Below, piece by piece: positions 1 to 8,078 of a stretch of 64,000 bases of DNA. Below the pieces are notes generated by a model that was not told where the DNA came from, searched no databases, and worked only from the letters and a program-made list of their open reading frames with translations. The stretch is from Thermomicrobiales bacterium (lineage in GTDB: Bacteria > Chloroflexota > Chloroflexia > Thermomicrobiales > UBA6265). Within the stretch, counting starts at the first letter, position 1. Every line of letters begins with the position of its first letter. Position numbers and translations under genes: made by a program. The stretch covers positions 1 through 64,000 of the forward strand of contig JAUJOZ010000006.1 in NCBI GenBank assembly GCA_030447415.1. Direction: 5' to 3'.

Positions 1-59
1 GGGGGTGTTCGCTTCGGTACGCCCCCCCCACCTGTGGGGCGGTCTCGCGCCGTTTGGCC

Positions 60-180
60 CCGGGCGTCCGCGGGGGCCGGGGGGGGGGTGCCGGGGGCGG
101 GGGGGGGGCCCCCCCCCCCTCCCCGGGGGCCCCCCCCCCCGGGGGCGCCCGCCCCCCCCCCCGGCCCCGGCCCCCCCGCG
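60..180. repeat. G/C homopolymer tract at the window edge
   Basis: This stretch is almost entirely runs of G and then runs of C, several of them eight or more bases long. It gives proline/glycine nonsense in every frame, so no reading frame through it is trusted. It may be a real low-complexity linker of an upstream gene, or badly resolved sequence at a contig or read edge. Nothing else is seen between bases 1 and 231. Confidence 0.75.
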
Positions 181-231
181 GCGGGTACGCACCAGCACCG
201 GGACCAGCACCACGATCAGGACCAGGAGCGG

Positions 232-1359
232 ATGGAGCCGAGACCCCCCAGGCTGAGCAGCAGGCACCCATTGGACCGGCCGTCGTCACCGGCCGCCGAG
301 CCGCATCCCACCCCCCAGTTCGCGCCCACCCCCGGTCCGGTCCCTGTCGACGACGCTCGTGCGCGGGCGCGCACCGAGACGGTCGGCCCCGCGAGTGCCG
401 GGCCGCAGCCGACCATCTCGACGGCGGGCGCGTTCCCGCCGTTCGGCCAGGACCAGTTGGTGCCGTCGCGGACGCGGCGACGGCGGGCGCTGGCGCGGGG
501 AGTGCTGGCGCTGCTGGTCGTGCTCGTCGGGCTCGGGACGGTGGGGGCCGTCTACGGCGAGCGGGTCGCCGACTGGGCCGGGGATCAGGTTGATCAGCGC
601 CTCGGCGGTGACGACGGGGATGAAGATGCTTCGCGGGGGCAGGCGCAGATCCTGACCCCACCGGCCACGTCCGCGCCGCTCGCCGGGGCGGCCTCGCCGA
701 CCGCCGTGCCGCCGCCCAGGGCCTCGTCGCCGGTCTCGACTGTCGCCAGCCCGTCGCCTTCACCGAGTCGGTCGGCGGTCGCGTCGCCCACGCCGCGGCC
801 GTCCCGCGCGGCCGGGTCGCGGACGCCCACTCCGCAGTCCGCTCAGCGCCCGGCGCCGCTGGCCGACATGCTGCCGACCGTGGAGGATCTACCGGAGAAC
901 CTGCTGGCCGGGTTCGTCGTGACCCAGGACGATGAGCGCACGTTGGACCAGGTCGCGGCCTCGTTAGGTGATCCCGCGGAAACGACCCCACTCCTGGAAG
1001 AGTGGGGCTGGCGCCAGAACCTGTTCCGGACGTTCGAGAACCCAGGCGCGGAGATTCCCGAGGACGCGACCAACTACGTCGACGTCAGTCTCCACCGCTT
1101 CGGCAACGCCGAGAGCACCGGCGAGGCGCTCGACTACTTCTCCGACGCCGTCGTCGCGGCGCAGGGGTTGAGCGAGATCCAAGTCGATCGGGTTGGCGAC
1201 GAGGTGCGCGCGCTGTCAGGCAATCCGGAAGGGACCGCCATCCTCGTCGTGCTCTACGTGCGGGACGGGCCGACGCTGATCCGCATCGGCGGCTCTTCCC
1301 CGGCCGGCGACCCGACGGAGGACGTGCTGGCCCTGGCGCGGGAGGTCGTCGAGCGTTAG
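232..1359 (+). CDS. Membrane-anchored protein with a Ser/Pro/Thr-rich stalk, function unknown
   Basis: The product is about 375 residues. An N-terminal 80 residues rich in Pro, Ala and Arg are followed by an RRRR cluster and one membrane helix at about residues 88-108. Next comes a stalk of about 100 residues dominated by Ser, Pro, Thr and Ala, and then a folded C-terminal domain of about 150 residues containing several aromatic and acidic stretches. The layout predicts a type II membrane protein with its C-terminal domain outside the cell. The frame stays open upstream to base 34, but only through the G/C homopolymer tract, so I place the start at the ATG at 232. It has an AGGAG at 224-228, which is rather close. 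The family was not recognised. The stalk resembles that of the protein at 8395-9114. Confidence 0.6.
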   Translation: MEPRPPRLSSRHPLDRPSSPAAEPHPTPQFAPTPGPVPVDDARARARTETVGPASAGPQPTISTAGAFPPFGQDQLVPSRTRRRRALARGVLALLVVLVGLGTVGAVYGERVADWAGDQVDQRLGGDDGDEDASRGQAQILTPPATSAPLAGAASPTAVPPPRASSPVSTVASPSPSPSRSAVASPTPRPSRAAGSRTPTPQSAQRPAPLADMLPTVEDLPENLLAGFVVTQDDERTLDQVAASLGDPAETTPLLEEWGWRQNLFRTFENPGAEIPEDATNYVDVSLHRFGNAESTGEALDYFSDAVVAAQGLSEIQVDRVGDEVRALSGNPEGTAILVVLYVRDGPTLIRIGGSSPAGDPTEDVLALAREVVER

Positions 1360-1415
1360 GCGCTCCGACCGCCGGACCGGCGTCGATTGACTCAGTGATG
1401 AGCACGATGACGAGG

Positions 1416-1434
1416 CCCGGCCTCTGAGGCCGGG
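1416..1434 (+). terminator. GC-rich hairpin after the first gene
   Basis: An 8-bp perfect stem (cccggcct/aggccggg) with a 3-nt loop lies 57 bases after the stop codon at 1359. There is no clear T run after it, so intrinsic termination is likely but unproven. Confidence 0.5.
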
Positions 1435-1469
1435 TTCCCGTCGTTCGCGGCGGGATGAGTCGGGACGGG

Positions 1470-1488
1470 CTAGGGCGTATCCGCAAAC
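1470..1488 (+). repeat. Left 19-bp inverted repeat of the cassette
   Basis: It reads ctag followed by ggcgtatccgcaaac. It is identical to the reverse complement of 2085-2103. Outside the CTAG the flanks differ (gacggg on this side). Confidence 0.9.
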
Positions 1489-1545
1489 CGGGAGGCGCGC
1501 TACCCTCCCAGTGGCGACGCGCCGGCCTGGGGGAGAGGAGGGGGC

Positions 1546-2103
1546 GTGACGACCAGTCACCTCGTGCGGTGGGGAGGTGTCAGCGCGCTGATCGGCGGCG
1601 CCTCCTTCGTCGGGCTGGCCCTGGAGTCGATCGCCCGGCCGGACCCGGAGCGGCACCGCACCGCCCTGTTCCTCGTCCCGTGGGCGTTCGCGGCCGGCGG
1701 CATCGTCGGACTGCACGCGCGGCAGCGCTGGCGCGTCGGGAGGCTCGGCCGGGTCGGGTTCTGGGCGACGATCGGGGCGATGGCGGCCGCCGCGGCGGGC
1801 ACCGTCGCCCGCCTCGCGGGCGTCGACGCCCTGGTCTGGCTCGAGGCCGTGGGCGTCGTGGGCTGGACGGCCGGCATGGTGCGCCTCGGCGTGGCGACGG
1901 CGCGGGCGGCGGTGGTGCCGGCGTGGGCTGGGGTCGCCTTGGCCGTCGCCGAGCCCGCGACGGTGGCCGTGGCGCTGGTCCTGTCGCCGTGGGTGCCGCT
2001 GCGGAGCGAGGGCAGTTACTCGGGCGCCGTCGCCAACGGCGCGGCGTTCCTGGCCCTTGGTGTCGCCCTCCGGTCCCGACGTGCGTTTGCGGATACGCCC
2101 TAG
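1546..2103 (+). CDS. Small integral membrane protein, function unknown
   Basis: The product is 185 residues with about five or six hydrophobic segments separated by short Arg-rich loops. Examples are an N-terminal segment rich in Gly and Ala and a later one containing VALALVLSPWVPL-like sequence. The GTG start follows a strong gagaggaggg ribosome-binding site. No catalytic or binding motif is visible and the family was not recognised. The gene is the sole cargo of the inverted-repeat cassette 1470-2103, and its stop codon lies inside the right repeat. Its coding sequence and the repeat end have therefore evolved together. It could be a passenger gene carried by an insertion-sequence-related element. 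Confidence 0.65.
   Translation: MTTSHLVRWGGVSALIGGASFVGLALESIARPDPERHRTALFLVPWAFAAGGIVGLHARQRWRVGRLGRVGFWATIGAMAAAAAGTVARLAGVDALVWLEAVGVVGWTAGMVRLGVATARAAVVPAWAGVALAVAEPATVAVALVLSPWVPLRSEGSYSGAVANGAAFLALGVALRSRRAFADTP
2085..2103 (-). repeat. Right 19-bp inverted repeat of the cassette
   Basis: It reads gtttgcggatacgcc followed by ctag, the exact reverse complement of 1470-1488. It encodes the last residues and the stop of the membrane-protein gene. Confidence 0.9.
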
Positions 2104-2604
2104 CCGTCACGGAGCCGGGCCGGTTGCTTCATCAGGCCAGTGCCGGTGTTCGAGATGGTGGTTGCCCCGCCGGGGTTGCCGCCGGGGCCGGTGCCACCCG
2201 CGCCGCTCCTGGTCGTGACGATGAACCCGCTGGCGACGAAGGCGTCGTCCGGCGACTGCACCTGGTTGACGGCCTCCGGGGAAGGGACGGTCCCGGTCAG
2301 CCGGTTCAGGGAGGAGGCGTGGCCGGCCTCGACCGTGGATCCTCGGCGCCGCGGCCAGCCGCTTGTCGGTGTCGAGCTGAGGCGAAGGGTGTCGAACGTG
2401 CCCGCGTCGACCTTGCCGCTGCCGCTGCCCTCGCCGTCCCGGCGAGTGAGCGCGCCACCGGCCCGGCCGAGGAATGGCCCAGGGATGCGGTACGCCGCGG
2501 AGCGGGAGGGGCGCGGCGCCGTTCGGTGCGCTACTGTTCTACCGTTGTGAACCGCCGGTGACCGGCCCGGCGAATGACGGCGGCCGGGGCGAGAGAGGCT
2601 GCGG
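2104..2604. other. Gene-less stretch, possible decayed coding on the minus strand
   Basis: No complete gene is supported. The minus strand between about 2105 and 2420 reads through without stops. It gives a Thr/Ser/Gly-rich sequence of ordinary composition ending at about 2103, which could be the tail of a broken secreted protein, but I cannot assign it. Confidence 0.35.
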
Positions 2605-2862
2605 ATGTTCGACCGCGAGAACGTTGTCGGGATGCTGCTGCTGGGGCTGTGCCTCGCCGCCGGCGGCATCATGCTCTTCAGCATCCTGACCGGCACCCAA
2701 CTCCGATACACCGGTCCCGGATGGGTGGCCGTGGTGCTGGCCGTCGGCTTCATCGGGGCAACGCTCTACGGGCTCTTCACCTCGCGCGGCCGCTGGCCAA
2801 ACCCGTTCGCCGGCCGCGGTCGTCGTTGGTGGCGGGGGCGCAAGGACGATGACGGTCGGTAG
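2605..2862 (+). CDS. Small two-helix membrane protein, function unknown
   Basis: The product is 85 residues. Two hydrophobic helices at about residues 8-28 and 38-58 are joined by a short polar loop. A strongly basic C-terminal tail (RGRRWWRGRKDDDGR) would sit in the cytoplasm. The start ATG follows gagagagg. It stands alone, and neither the neighbours nor any motif suggest a role. Confidence 0.55.
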   Translation: MFDRENVVGMLLLGLCLAAGGIMLFSILTGTQLRYTGPGWVAVVLAVGFIGATLYGLFTSRGRWPNPFAGRGRRWWRGRKDDDGR

Positions 2863-3111
2863 TGAGGTGGCGGTCGCACCGCACGATGGCGTTGGCGCAC
2901 CACGGACCCGCCGGTGTCGCCGTTCGCCGATGTGATCGGTCGGCGCGCATCGCGGCGGACGGGGTGGGCCGCCCCCAGAGTGTTCAACCCCGAGTGCGGC
3001 CCACCGAAGATGGCCGGAGCTGGTTGATGACGCCTCGCTACCGCCCCGTTGAGCCCGCCTCACGGGGCCTCGTTGGGTGCGGCCGGGTCCTCTCAGCCCG
3101 CGCGGATCCGA

Positions 3112-4659
3112 TTACGGCGCCGGAGTTGCCCGGGTGCCGCCGGCCCGACGAATGGTTCTGCCCCACCCCGCCAGCAGAAGGATGCCGACCATCGCGCCGG
3201 CCAGGGTTGGCACCGCCTCGCCCGAGGACCGGGCGGCGAGCGGACCAGCTCCGGTGTTGGGCAGAGCGGTGACCGTCGTGGCCGCGCCGCTCGTCGGGTT
3301 GGTGCTCGCCGGGGTCTCGCCCGCGTCCTCGTCCGGCGCGTTGTTGCCACCACCAGGCGCGTCTGGGGTCTCCGGCTTGTCGACCGGCGGAGCGCTCGGG
3401 GCGACGAGGGGCTCGATGGCGATCGCCTGGGCCGACCAGGGACAGTAGCTCCCGTAGGCGAGCCAGTAGTCGAGGGTCTCGTCGACGTAGGAGGCCCGCG
3501 CGCTGCACGCCTCGATCGCGCCCTCGACCATCACCGCGTCTTCCAGGTGCCAGGCGTGCGGGGCGTTGACGCCGCCGGGACCGGCGACAAGCACGCCGAT
3601 GGGGAAGCCGCAGTCGGCGCCCGTCGCCAGTTCCTCCCGGGCCAGCGCGATCGAGGTCGGGTCGGTGAGGATCGCCCGGAACGTGTCGCCCTCCCCCGGC
3701 TCCCCGGTCTCGAACGTGACGACGACCGGGCCGTCCGTGTCGGGTGTGACGTCGCAGAGGGTAGGACCGGGCGTCTGGCCCGGCGGAGTGATCGGCCCGG
3801 TGTAGGGCTGGACATCGATCACCGTCGCGCTCCACGGACAGAAGCGTCCGACCGTGTCGATCCAGTATCCGAGGTCGGCGTCAACGTCGGCCGGCGTGCC
3901 GTCGCAGAGCTCGATCGTGACGTCGGCGAAGACGGTCCCCACCATGTGCCAGCCGTGGGGCGCATTCACCCCGCCGTCCCCTTCGGCCAGCTCCCCGGTC
4001 GGGACGCCCGCCTCGCAGCCGGTCGCCAGCTCCTCTTGGGCCAGCGCGATGTCCCGCGGCTGCTCCAGCACCGCCCGGAACTGCCCGCCAGCCGTCGCGA
4101 ATGTGACCACCACTGGTTCGACGACACCAGAGAGCGGGGCGCCGGGACAGGGACCCGGCTCGGCCGGCGGGTCGGTGTCCGGGCCGCCCGGTGGATCGGT
4201 CGGGGCGGCGTACGGCTGGACATCGAGGATGGTGGTGGACCAGGGGCAGAAGCTGCCGACGTGGAGCCATTCGTCAAGGGCGGCGTCGACCATCGAGGCC
4301 GTCCCGTCGCACAGCTCGATCGTTATCTCGGCGAAGGTCGTCCCGATCACGTGCCAGGCATGCGGGGCGTTGACGCCGCCGTCGCCTGCCTGGAGCGTCC
4401 CCACCGGGATACCGGCGTGGCCATCCGTGGCGAGCGCCTCCCAGGCCTGGCCGACGGCTGCGGGGTCCTCGATCACCGCCTTGTAGGTATCGCCGCTCCC
4501 CGCGTCGCCCGTCTCGAACGTGACGAGGACCGGCCCCGTGGGGGGTTCCCCTTCGGCAGCCACGGTCCGGGGCCCGACCGCCGCCAGCGCAACGGCGACG
4601 ACGGCGAGCAGCGCCAGGCGAGCCAGTATGCACCCGAAGCGGTGCTCTATCTTCCCCAA
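3112..4659 (-). CDS. Secreted, sortase-type anchored protein with three BP74-like domains
   Basis: The product is about 515 residues. A signal peptide (about 1-35) leads into three copies of one domain at about 42-151, 182-287 and 310-416. Each copy has the pattern DP..I..A...LA, G..P.G.L, GGVNAPH.WH, then a Cys (ELCDGT in copies 1 and 2, EACS in copy 3), and FCPWS or YCPWS. This matches what I know of the BP74 N-terminal domain first described in a Dictyostelium calmodulin-binding protein; the assignment is by recalled motif. A Pro/Asp/Thr linker is followed by LPNTG at 466-470, a hydrophobic helix at about 484-499 and a basic tail, the layout of a sortase sorting signal. The start is a TTG with an upstream ggggga. 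An ATG 50 codons earlier would spoil the signal peptide. It is divergent from the TetR gene. No ligand is known for the bacterial domain. Confidence 0.65.
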   Translation of the reverse strand: MGKIEHRFGCILARLALLAVVAVALAAVGPRTVAAEGEPPTGPVLVTFETGDAGSGDTYKAVIEDPAAVGQAWEALATDGHAGIPVGTLQAGDGGVNAPHAWHVIGTTFAEITIELCDGTASMVDAALDEWLHVGSFCPWSTTILDVQPYAAPTDPPGGPDTDPPAEPGPCPGAPLSGVVEPVVVTFATAGGQFRAVLEQPRDIALAQEELATGCEAGVPTGELAEGDGGVNAPHGWHMVGTVFADVTIELCDGTPADVDADLGYWIDTVGRFCPWSATVIDVQPYTGPITPPGQTPGPTLCDVTPDTDGPVVVTFETGEPGEGDTFRAILTDPTSIALAREELATGADCGFPIGVLVAGPGGVNAPHAWHLEDAVMVEGAIEACSARASYVDETLDYWLAYGSYCPWSAQAIAIEPLVAPSAPPVDKPETPDAPGGGNNAPDEDAGETPASTNPTSGAATTVTALPNTGAGPLAARSSGEAVPTLAGAMVGILLLAGWGRTIRRAGGTRATPAP

Positions 4660-4833
4660 CTCATGAACGCTCGTCTCCCCCGCCGTTCGGCGGTCATGTC
4701 CCTGCCGAGCTACGCTGCCCGGCTCGGCGCGTATTGTGGCCGATTGGGGCGCTTCGAGTCGATGCTGCCGCGCCATCTGGCGCCGGAGACGGCCTCCACA
4801 ACCCGGCACGGTTGGGGATCAGGGAATGACTAT

Positions 4834-4848
4834 CCGAACAACGTTCGG
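4834..4848. promoter_or_regulatory. Upstream TetR-type operator (site 1)
   Basis: It reads ccgaac-aac-gttcgg, two 6-bp arms with a 3-nt centre. It shares both arms with site 2 at 4900-4918 and lies just upstream of the -35 box. It is the likely second binding site of the regulator encoded at 4934. Confidence 0.7.
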
Positions 4849-4856
4849 TGCTCCTA

Positions 4857-4885
4857 TTGACAATCGGCGAACGGGCCGCTAGTCT
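4857..4885 (+). promoter_or_regulatory. Sigma-70-type promoter of the TetR gene
   Basis: A consensus TTGACA at 4857-4862 and TAGTCT at 4880-4885 are separated by 17 bases. Operator-like repeats lie on both sides, so occupancy by the regulator would block polymerase binding or clearance. Confidence 0.65.
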
Positions 4886-4898
4886 ACGGGGTGTAGAC
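4882..4898. promoter_or_regulatory. Small inverted repeat over the -10 and start region
   Basis: gtctac and gtagac are separated by 5 bases and overlap the putative -10 box. It is a different sequence from the two ccgaac sites. It may be another protein site or chance. Confidence 0.35.
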
Positions 4899-4899
4899 G

Positions 4900-4918
4900 T
4901 GCCGAACGACGTTCGGCA
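4900..4918. promoter_or_regulatory. Perfect 19-bp TetR-type operator (site 2)
   Basis: It reads tgccgaacg-a-cgttcggca, perfectly symmetric. It lies between the predicted transcription start and the ribosome-binding site, 68 bases centre to centre from site 1. It is a classical arrangement for autorepression by the downstream TetR protein. Confidence 0.75.
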
Positions 4919-4933
4919 AACGTTGGAGGACCG

Positions 4934-5611
4934 ATGGCGAAGGCGACAATGACGGCGGCGGCGGCGCGGCGCGAGCGGGGACGGCAGGAGATGCGGGACG
5001 CGATCCTGACCGCCGCGCGCCGCATCGTCACGGAAGAAGGCATCGACGCCCTCTCCATGCGCGCTGTCGCCCGCGCCATCGGCTACTCCCCGGCCGCGCT
5101 CTACGAGTACTTTCCGGCTAAGGAGCACATCTACGAAGCCCTCTACTTCGAAGGGGCGGACGGGCTCAACGGCCGCATGTTCAGCACGATGGCGGCCCTT
5201 CCACCGGAGATGCCGACGCGTGAGGTCCTCGCCGCACTCGGTCGCGCCTACCGCGCCTACGCCCATGAGCAGCCGGAGCTGTACCGCCTGGTGTTCCAGC
5301 GAACGACGGGCGACCCGCACCCGCCGCAGGACCCGGACGGCGAGCGGGCGTCGGAGGGCTTCGATGTCCTGGTCGAAGTCGCCCAGCGCGCCGTCGAGCG
5401 CGGCGAGTTCGTCCCGCTGCCGCCGCCCGTCATCGCGTGCGCCGCATGGGCGTCCGTCCACGGATTCGTCATGCTCGAGCTGAACGGCTTCGTGATGGGC
5501 GGCCCGGGGCCCGGTCTCCCGCCGCCGTCGGAGGAGGAGGGGCGCGCCAGGCGCGACGCCATGTTCGAGGCCACCGTCCAGATGTGCCTGTTCGGCTTCA
5601 TGCAGCGTTAG
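4934..5611 (+). CDS. TetR/AcrR-family transcriptional regulator
   Basis: The product is 225 residues, typical for the family. Helix-turn-helix residues 20-66 include the family pattern AILTAARRIVTEEG, followed by ALSMRAVARAIGYSPAALYEYF. The rest is a helical ligand domain of the larger type, with a Pro/Gly/Glu-rich loop near residue 200. The ATG follows ttggagg. Two matching palindromes sit in its own promoter region, so autorepression is expected. The MmpL-type exporter starts 116 bases after its stop on the same strand and is the probable regulated target. The divergent BP74-like gene may share the control region. The inducer is unknown. Confidence 0.85.
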   Translation: MAKATMTAAAARRERGRQEMRDAILTAARRIVTEEGIDALSMRAVARAIGYSPAALYEYFPAKEHIYEALYFEGADGLNGRMFSTMAALPPEMPTREVLAALGRAYRAYAHEQPELYRLVFQRTTGDPHPPQDPDGERASEGFDVLVEVAQRAVERGEFVPLPPPVIACAAWASVHGFVMLELNGFVMGGPGPGLPPPSEEEGRARRDAMFEATVQMCLFGFMQR

Positions 5612-5626
5612 GCCGCCCGCTCGACC

Positions 5627-5646
5627 GGGCGACGCATGCGTCGCCC
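5627..5646. repeat. 20-bp perfect palindrome centred on GCATGC
   Basis: gggcgacgca followed by its reverse complement, between the TetR and exporter genes. Its ends and centre match the palindrome at 58695-58714, so it may be a scattered intergenic repeat rather than a dedicated terminator or operator. Confidence 0.6.
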
Positions 5647-5727
5647 CTGCGATTTGTTCAACCCCTCAATTGCTCAGCTCGTGACGGCCGTCGGGGAAGC
5701 CCGACGGGCTCAGGGAGGCTTTGCGCC

Positions 5728-8037
5728 ATGCTCGCTCGCTGGGGTTCTACCCTCTACGTCCACCGAAAGCTCACGCTCGTCCTCTCGGCCCTCGCGGTCG
5801 TCGCCTCGATCGTCTCGATCATCGCCGGTGGCGCCTCGCTCTCGTCCAGCGGGTTCATCGACGACGCCTCGGAATCGGCCCGCGTCCAGCGGACCCTGGC
5901 CGAGACCTTCGGCCGCGGTCAGGAATCGCTCGTCTATCTCATCGACGCGGACGGCCCGGTCGCCGACCCGGCGGTCAGGGCGCGCGTCGAGAAGGCGCTC
6001 GCCCCGCTGGCGAACGACCCCCGGGTCGCCCGCCTGCTGACCACCTGGAATACCGGCAATCCGCGGATGGTCTCCGGCGACGGCGACAGCACCTACGCGG
6101 TGGCGCTGCTCGCCCTCGACGAGGACCGGGTAGGCGAGGAACTGGCGAGCCTCAATGCTCTCATCGAGGAGCCGGCCGCGGCGGCGGGGCTTCGCGTATC
6201 GGTTAGCGGCGGCGGCGCGATCGGCGACGCGATCGGGACTGAGGTTGCGGAGGGGATCGCTCGCGCCGAGTCGATCTCGATCCCGCTGACGATCCTGATC
6301 CAGCTTGTCGTCTTCGGCGGACTGGTCGCGGCCGGGGTGCCGCTCCTGGTCGGTGCCTTGGCAATCGTCGGCACGCTGGCCGTCGTCTTCGCCCTGTCGC
6401 AGATCGGCTTGCAGTCCGTCTTCGCCACCAACGTCGTCATCATGCTCGGGCTCGGGTTGGGGATCGACTACTCGCTCTTCATGATCGCCCGCTTCCGCGA
6501 GGAGATCCGAAGCCGCCCGGTCGACGAGGCCGTCGCCGTGGCGATGGCGACGGTCGGGAAGGCGATCCTCTTCTCTGGCGTGACGGTCATCTTCGCGCTG
6601 GCCGCCTCGCAGTTCTTTCCCCTGCCGGCACTGCGCTCGATGGGCCAGTCGGGGATGATCGTGGTCGCCCTCGCGCTGGTCTACGGGCTGACCTTCTTGC
6701 CGGCGCTGCTGGCGACCCTTGGACCGCGGATCAATGCCATCCCGATCGGCGTCCCGGCGCGGTTGCGGCGAAGCGGCGACCGCCGGACCGTCGACGTCGA
6801 TGGGGAGGAGGGTGGCTTCTGGCACGCGGTGGCCCAGGCGGTGATGCGTCGCCCGCTGGCGGTCCTCATGCCCGTCCTCGTCGCGCTCCTCGTCGCCGGC
6901 ATTCCCTTCCTGCGGCTTGACCTCACGCCCGGCGGGCCGGAGGTGCTGCCGCCCGACAGCGCGCCGCGGCTGACAAACGAGCGCCTCGACCGCGAGTTTG
7001 CCGCCGGCGAGTCCGACCCGATCCCGGTAATCCTGACCGCCGCCGACGGCAACGCGCTCTCGGCCGCCAGCATCGCGGCGCTCCAGACGTGGGTCGAGGA
7101 GGTCGTGGCGGTGCCGGAGGTCGACCGCGTCGACACGTTCGTCTCCGGCAGCGGCGAGGCGGGGCGAGCGGTCGATTGGAGCGCCTACACGGGCGACCCG
7201 GCAACGCTCCCGCCGGCGGTGCAGCAGGTCGTGGGGGAGCGGGTGCGCGGCGCCACGGTCTTCGCCGAGGTCGTCACGCCCCAAAGTGGCGAGGCGATAG
7301 AGGCGGTCGTGCGCGACCTGCGCGCCGTCGATCCGGCGGGGTTTGAGGTGGCGGTCGGTGGGTTCGCCGCCAGCTCGGTCGACACGATCGACGGTATCCG
7401 GGCGGGTGTGGCGCCGGCGGTCATCTTCGTGATCGTCGGGTCGTACCTGATCCTGCTCGTGACCTTCGGCTCGGTCTTCCTGCCGCTGAAGGCGATCTTC
7501 ATGACGCTGCTGTCGATCAGCGCCTCGCTCGGCGCGGTGGTGTTGGTCTTCCAGGACGGCTACCTGTCGGGGCTGCTCGGCTTTGAGGCGGGCGACATCA
7601 TCTCGACGACGCCGATTCTGATGTTCTGCATCCTGTTCGGGCTGAGTATGGACTACGAGGTCCTGATGTTGGCCCGGATCCAGGAGGAGTACCAGCGGAC
7701 CGGTGACAACACGGCGTCGGTCGCCTTTGGGCTGGAGCGGACGGCGAAGACGATCACCGGGGCGGCGGCAATCATGATCGTCGTCTTCGGCGGGTTCATG
7801 CTGGCCGATATCGTGATCATCAAGTCGATGGGCTTCGGCCTGGCGCTGGCCGTGCTGATCGACGCGACAATCGTCCGCGGCCTGCTGGTGCCGGCGACGA
7901 TGCGGCTCATGGGGCGCTGGAACTGGTGGGCCCCCACGGCGATTCGTCGCCTCGTCGACCGCCTGGGCCTCACCCACGGCGAGGTGCGAGCCTCGGCGCT
8001 GCCATGGGAGACGAGACCCGTCATCGAACATTCGTAA
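5728..8037 (+). CDS. MMPL/RND-family transporter
   Basis: The product is about 769 residues. It has the two-fold layout of MmpL/HAE2 exporters: a first helix at about 12-32, an extracytoplasmic domain, and six helices at about 180-330 containing GLGLGIDYSLFMIARFREE. A second copy follows: a helix, an extracytoplasmic domain at about 410-560, and six helices including LFGLSMDYEVLMLARIQEE. The Asp-Tyr pairs in both halves are the family's proton-relay residues. It probably exports lipids, fatty acids or drugs by proton antiport. The start ATG at 5728 follows cagggaggc. The frame is open further upstream but lacks plausible sequence. It lies behind the TetR gene and is probably controlled by it. 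Confidence 0.88.
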   Translation: MLARWGSTLYVHRKLTLVLSALAVVASIVSIIAGGASLSSSGFIDDASESARVQRTLAETFGRGQESLVYLIDADGPVADPAVRARVEKALAPLANDPRVARLLTTWNTGNPRMVSGDGDSTYAVALLALDEDRVGEELASLNALIEEPAAAAGLRVSVSGGGAIGDAIGTEVAEGIARAESISIPLTILIQLVVFGGLVAAGVPLLVGALAIVGTLAVVFALSQIGLQSVFATNVVIMLGLGLGIDYSLFMIARFREEIRSRPVDEAVAVAMATVGKAILFSGVTVIFALAASQFFPLPALRSMGQSGMIVVALALVYGLTFLPALLATLGPRINAIPIGVPARLRRSGDRRTVDVDGEEGGFWHAVAQAVMRRPLAVLMPVLVALLVAGIPFLRLDLTPGGPEVLPPDSAPRLTNERLDREFAAGESDPIPVILTAADGNALSAASIAALQTWVEEVVAVPEVDRVDTFVSGSGEAGRAVDWSAYTGDPATLPPAVQQVVGERVRGATVFAEVVTPQSGEAIEAVVRDLRAVDPAGFEVAVGGFAASSVDTIDGIRAGVAPAVIFVIVGSYLILLVTFGSVFLPLKAIFMTLLSISASLGAVVLVFQDGYLSGLLGFEAGDIISTTPILMFCILFGLSMDYEVLMLARIQEEYQRTGDNTASVAFGLERTAKTITGAAAIMIVVFGGFMLADIVIIKSMGFGLALAVLIDATIVRGLLVPATMRLMGRWNWWAPTAIRRLVDRLGLTHGEVRASALPWETRPVIEHS

Positions 8038-8045
8038 CCAGAAAC

Positions 8046-8078
8046 GGAACCGGCCACGGGCATCCCGCGGCCGGTTCC
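8046..8078 (+). terminator. Hairpin terminator of the exporter gene
   Basis: A 10-bp perfect stem (ggaaccggcc/ggccggttcc) begins 9 bases after the TAA stop. It is followed by a weak pyrimidine stretch (ctcgttg). Confidence 0.6.

Larger units (their letters stand above)
1470..2103. mobile_element. CTAG-bounded cassette with 15-bp perfect terminal inverted repeats
   Basis: Bases 1470-1488 and 2085-2103 are perfect reverse complements over 19 bases. Each outer end is CTAG, followed inward by the 15-bp repeat ggcgtatccgcaaac. CTAG fits the YTAR target that IS5-type elements duplicate, so the structure reads as a target duplication plus terminal repeats around a 634-bp unit. The only gene inside is the membrane-protein gene at 1546-2103, whose TAG stop codon is the TAG of the right-hand CTAG. 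There is no transposase. If this is mobile it is non-autonomous and would need an enzyme supplied from elsewhere. The mobility claim is inference; the repeats are seen directly. Confidence 0.55.

Noticed and set aside
3049-4860. Long plus-strand frame opposite the BP74-like gene
   Set aside because: Arg/Gly/Asp-rich without recognisable parts; the minus strand shows three clear domain copies, a signal peptide and an anchor.
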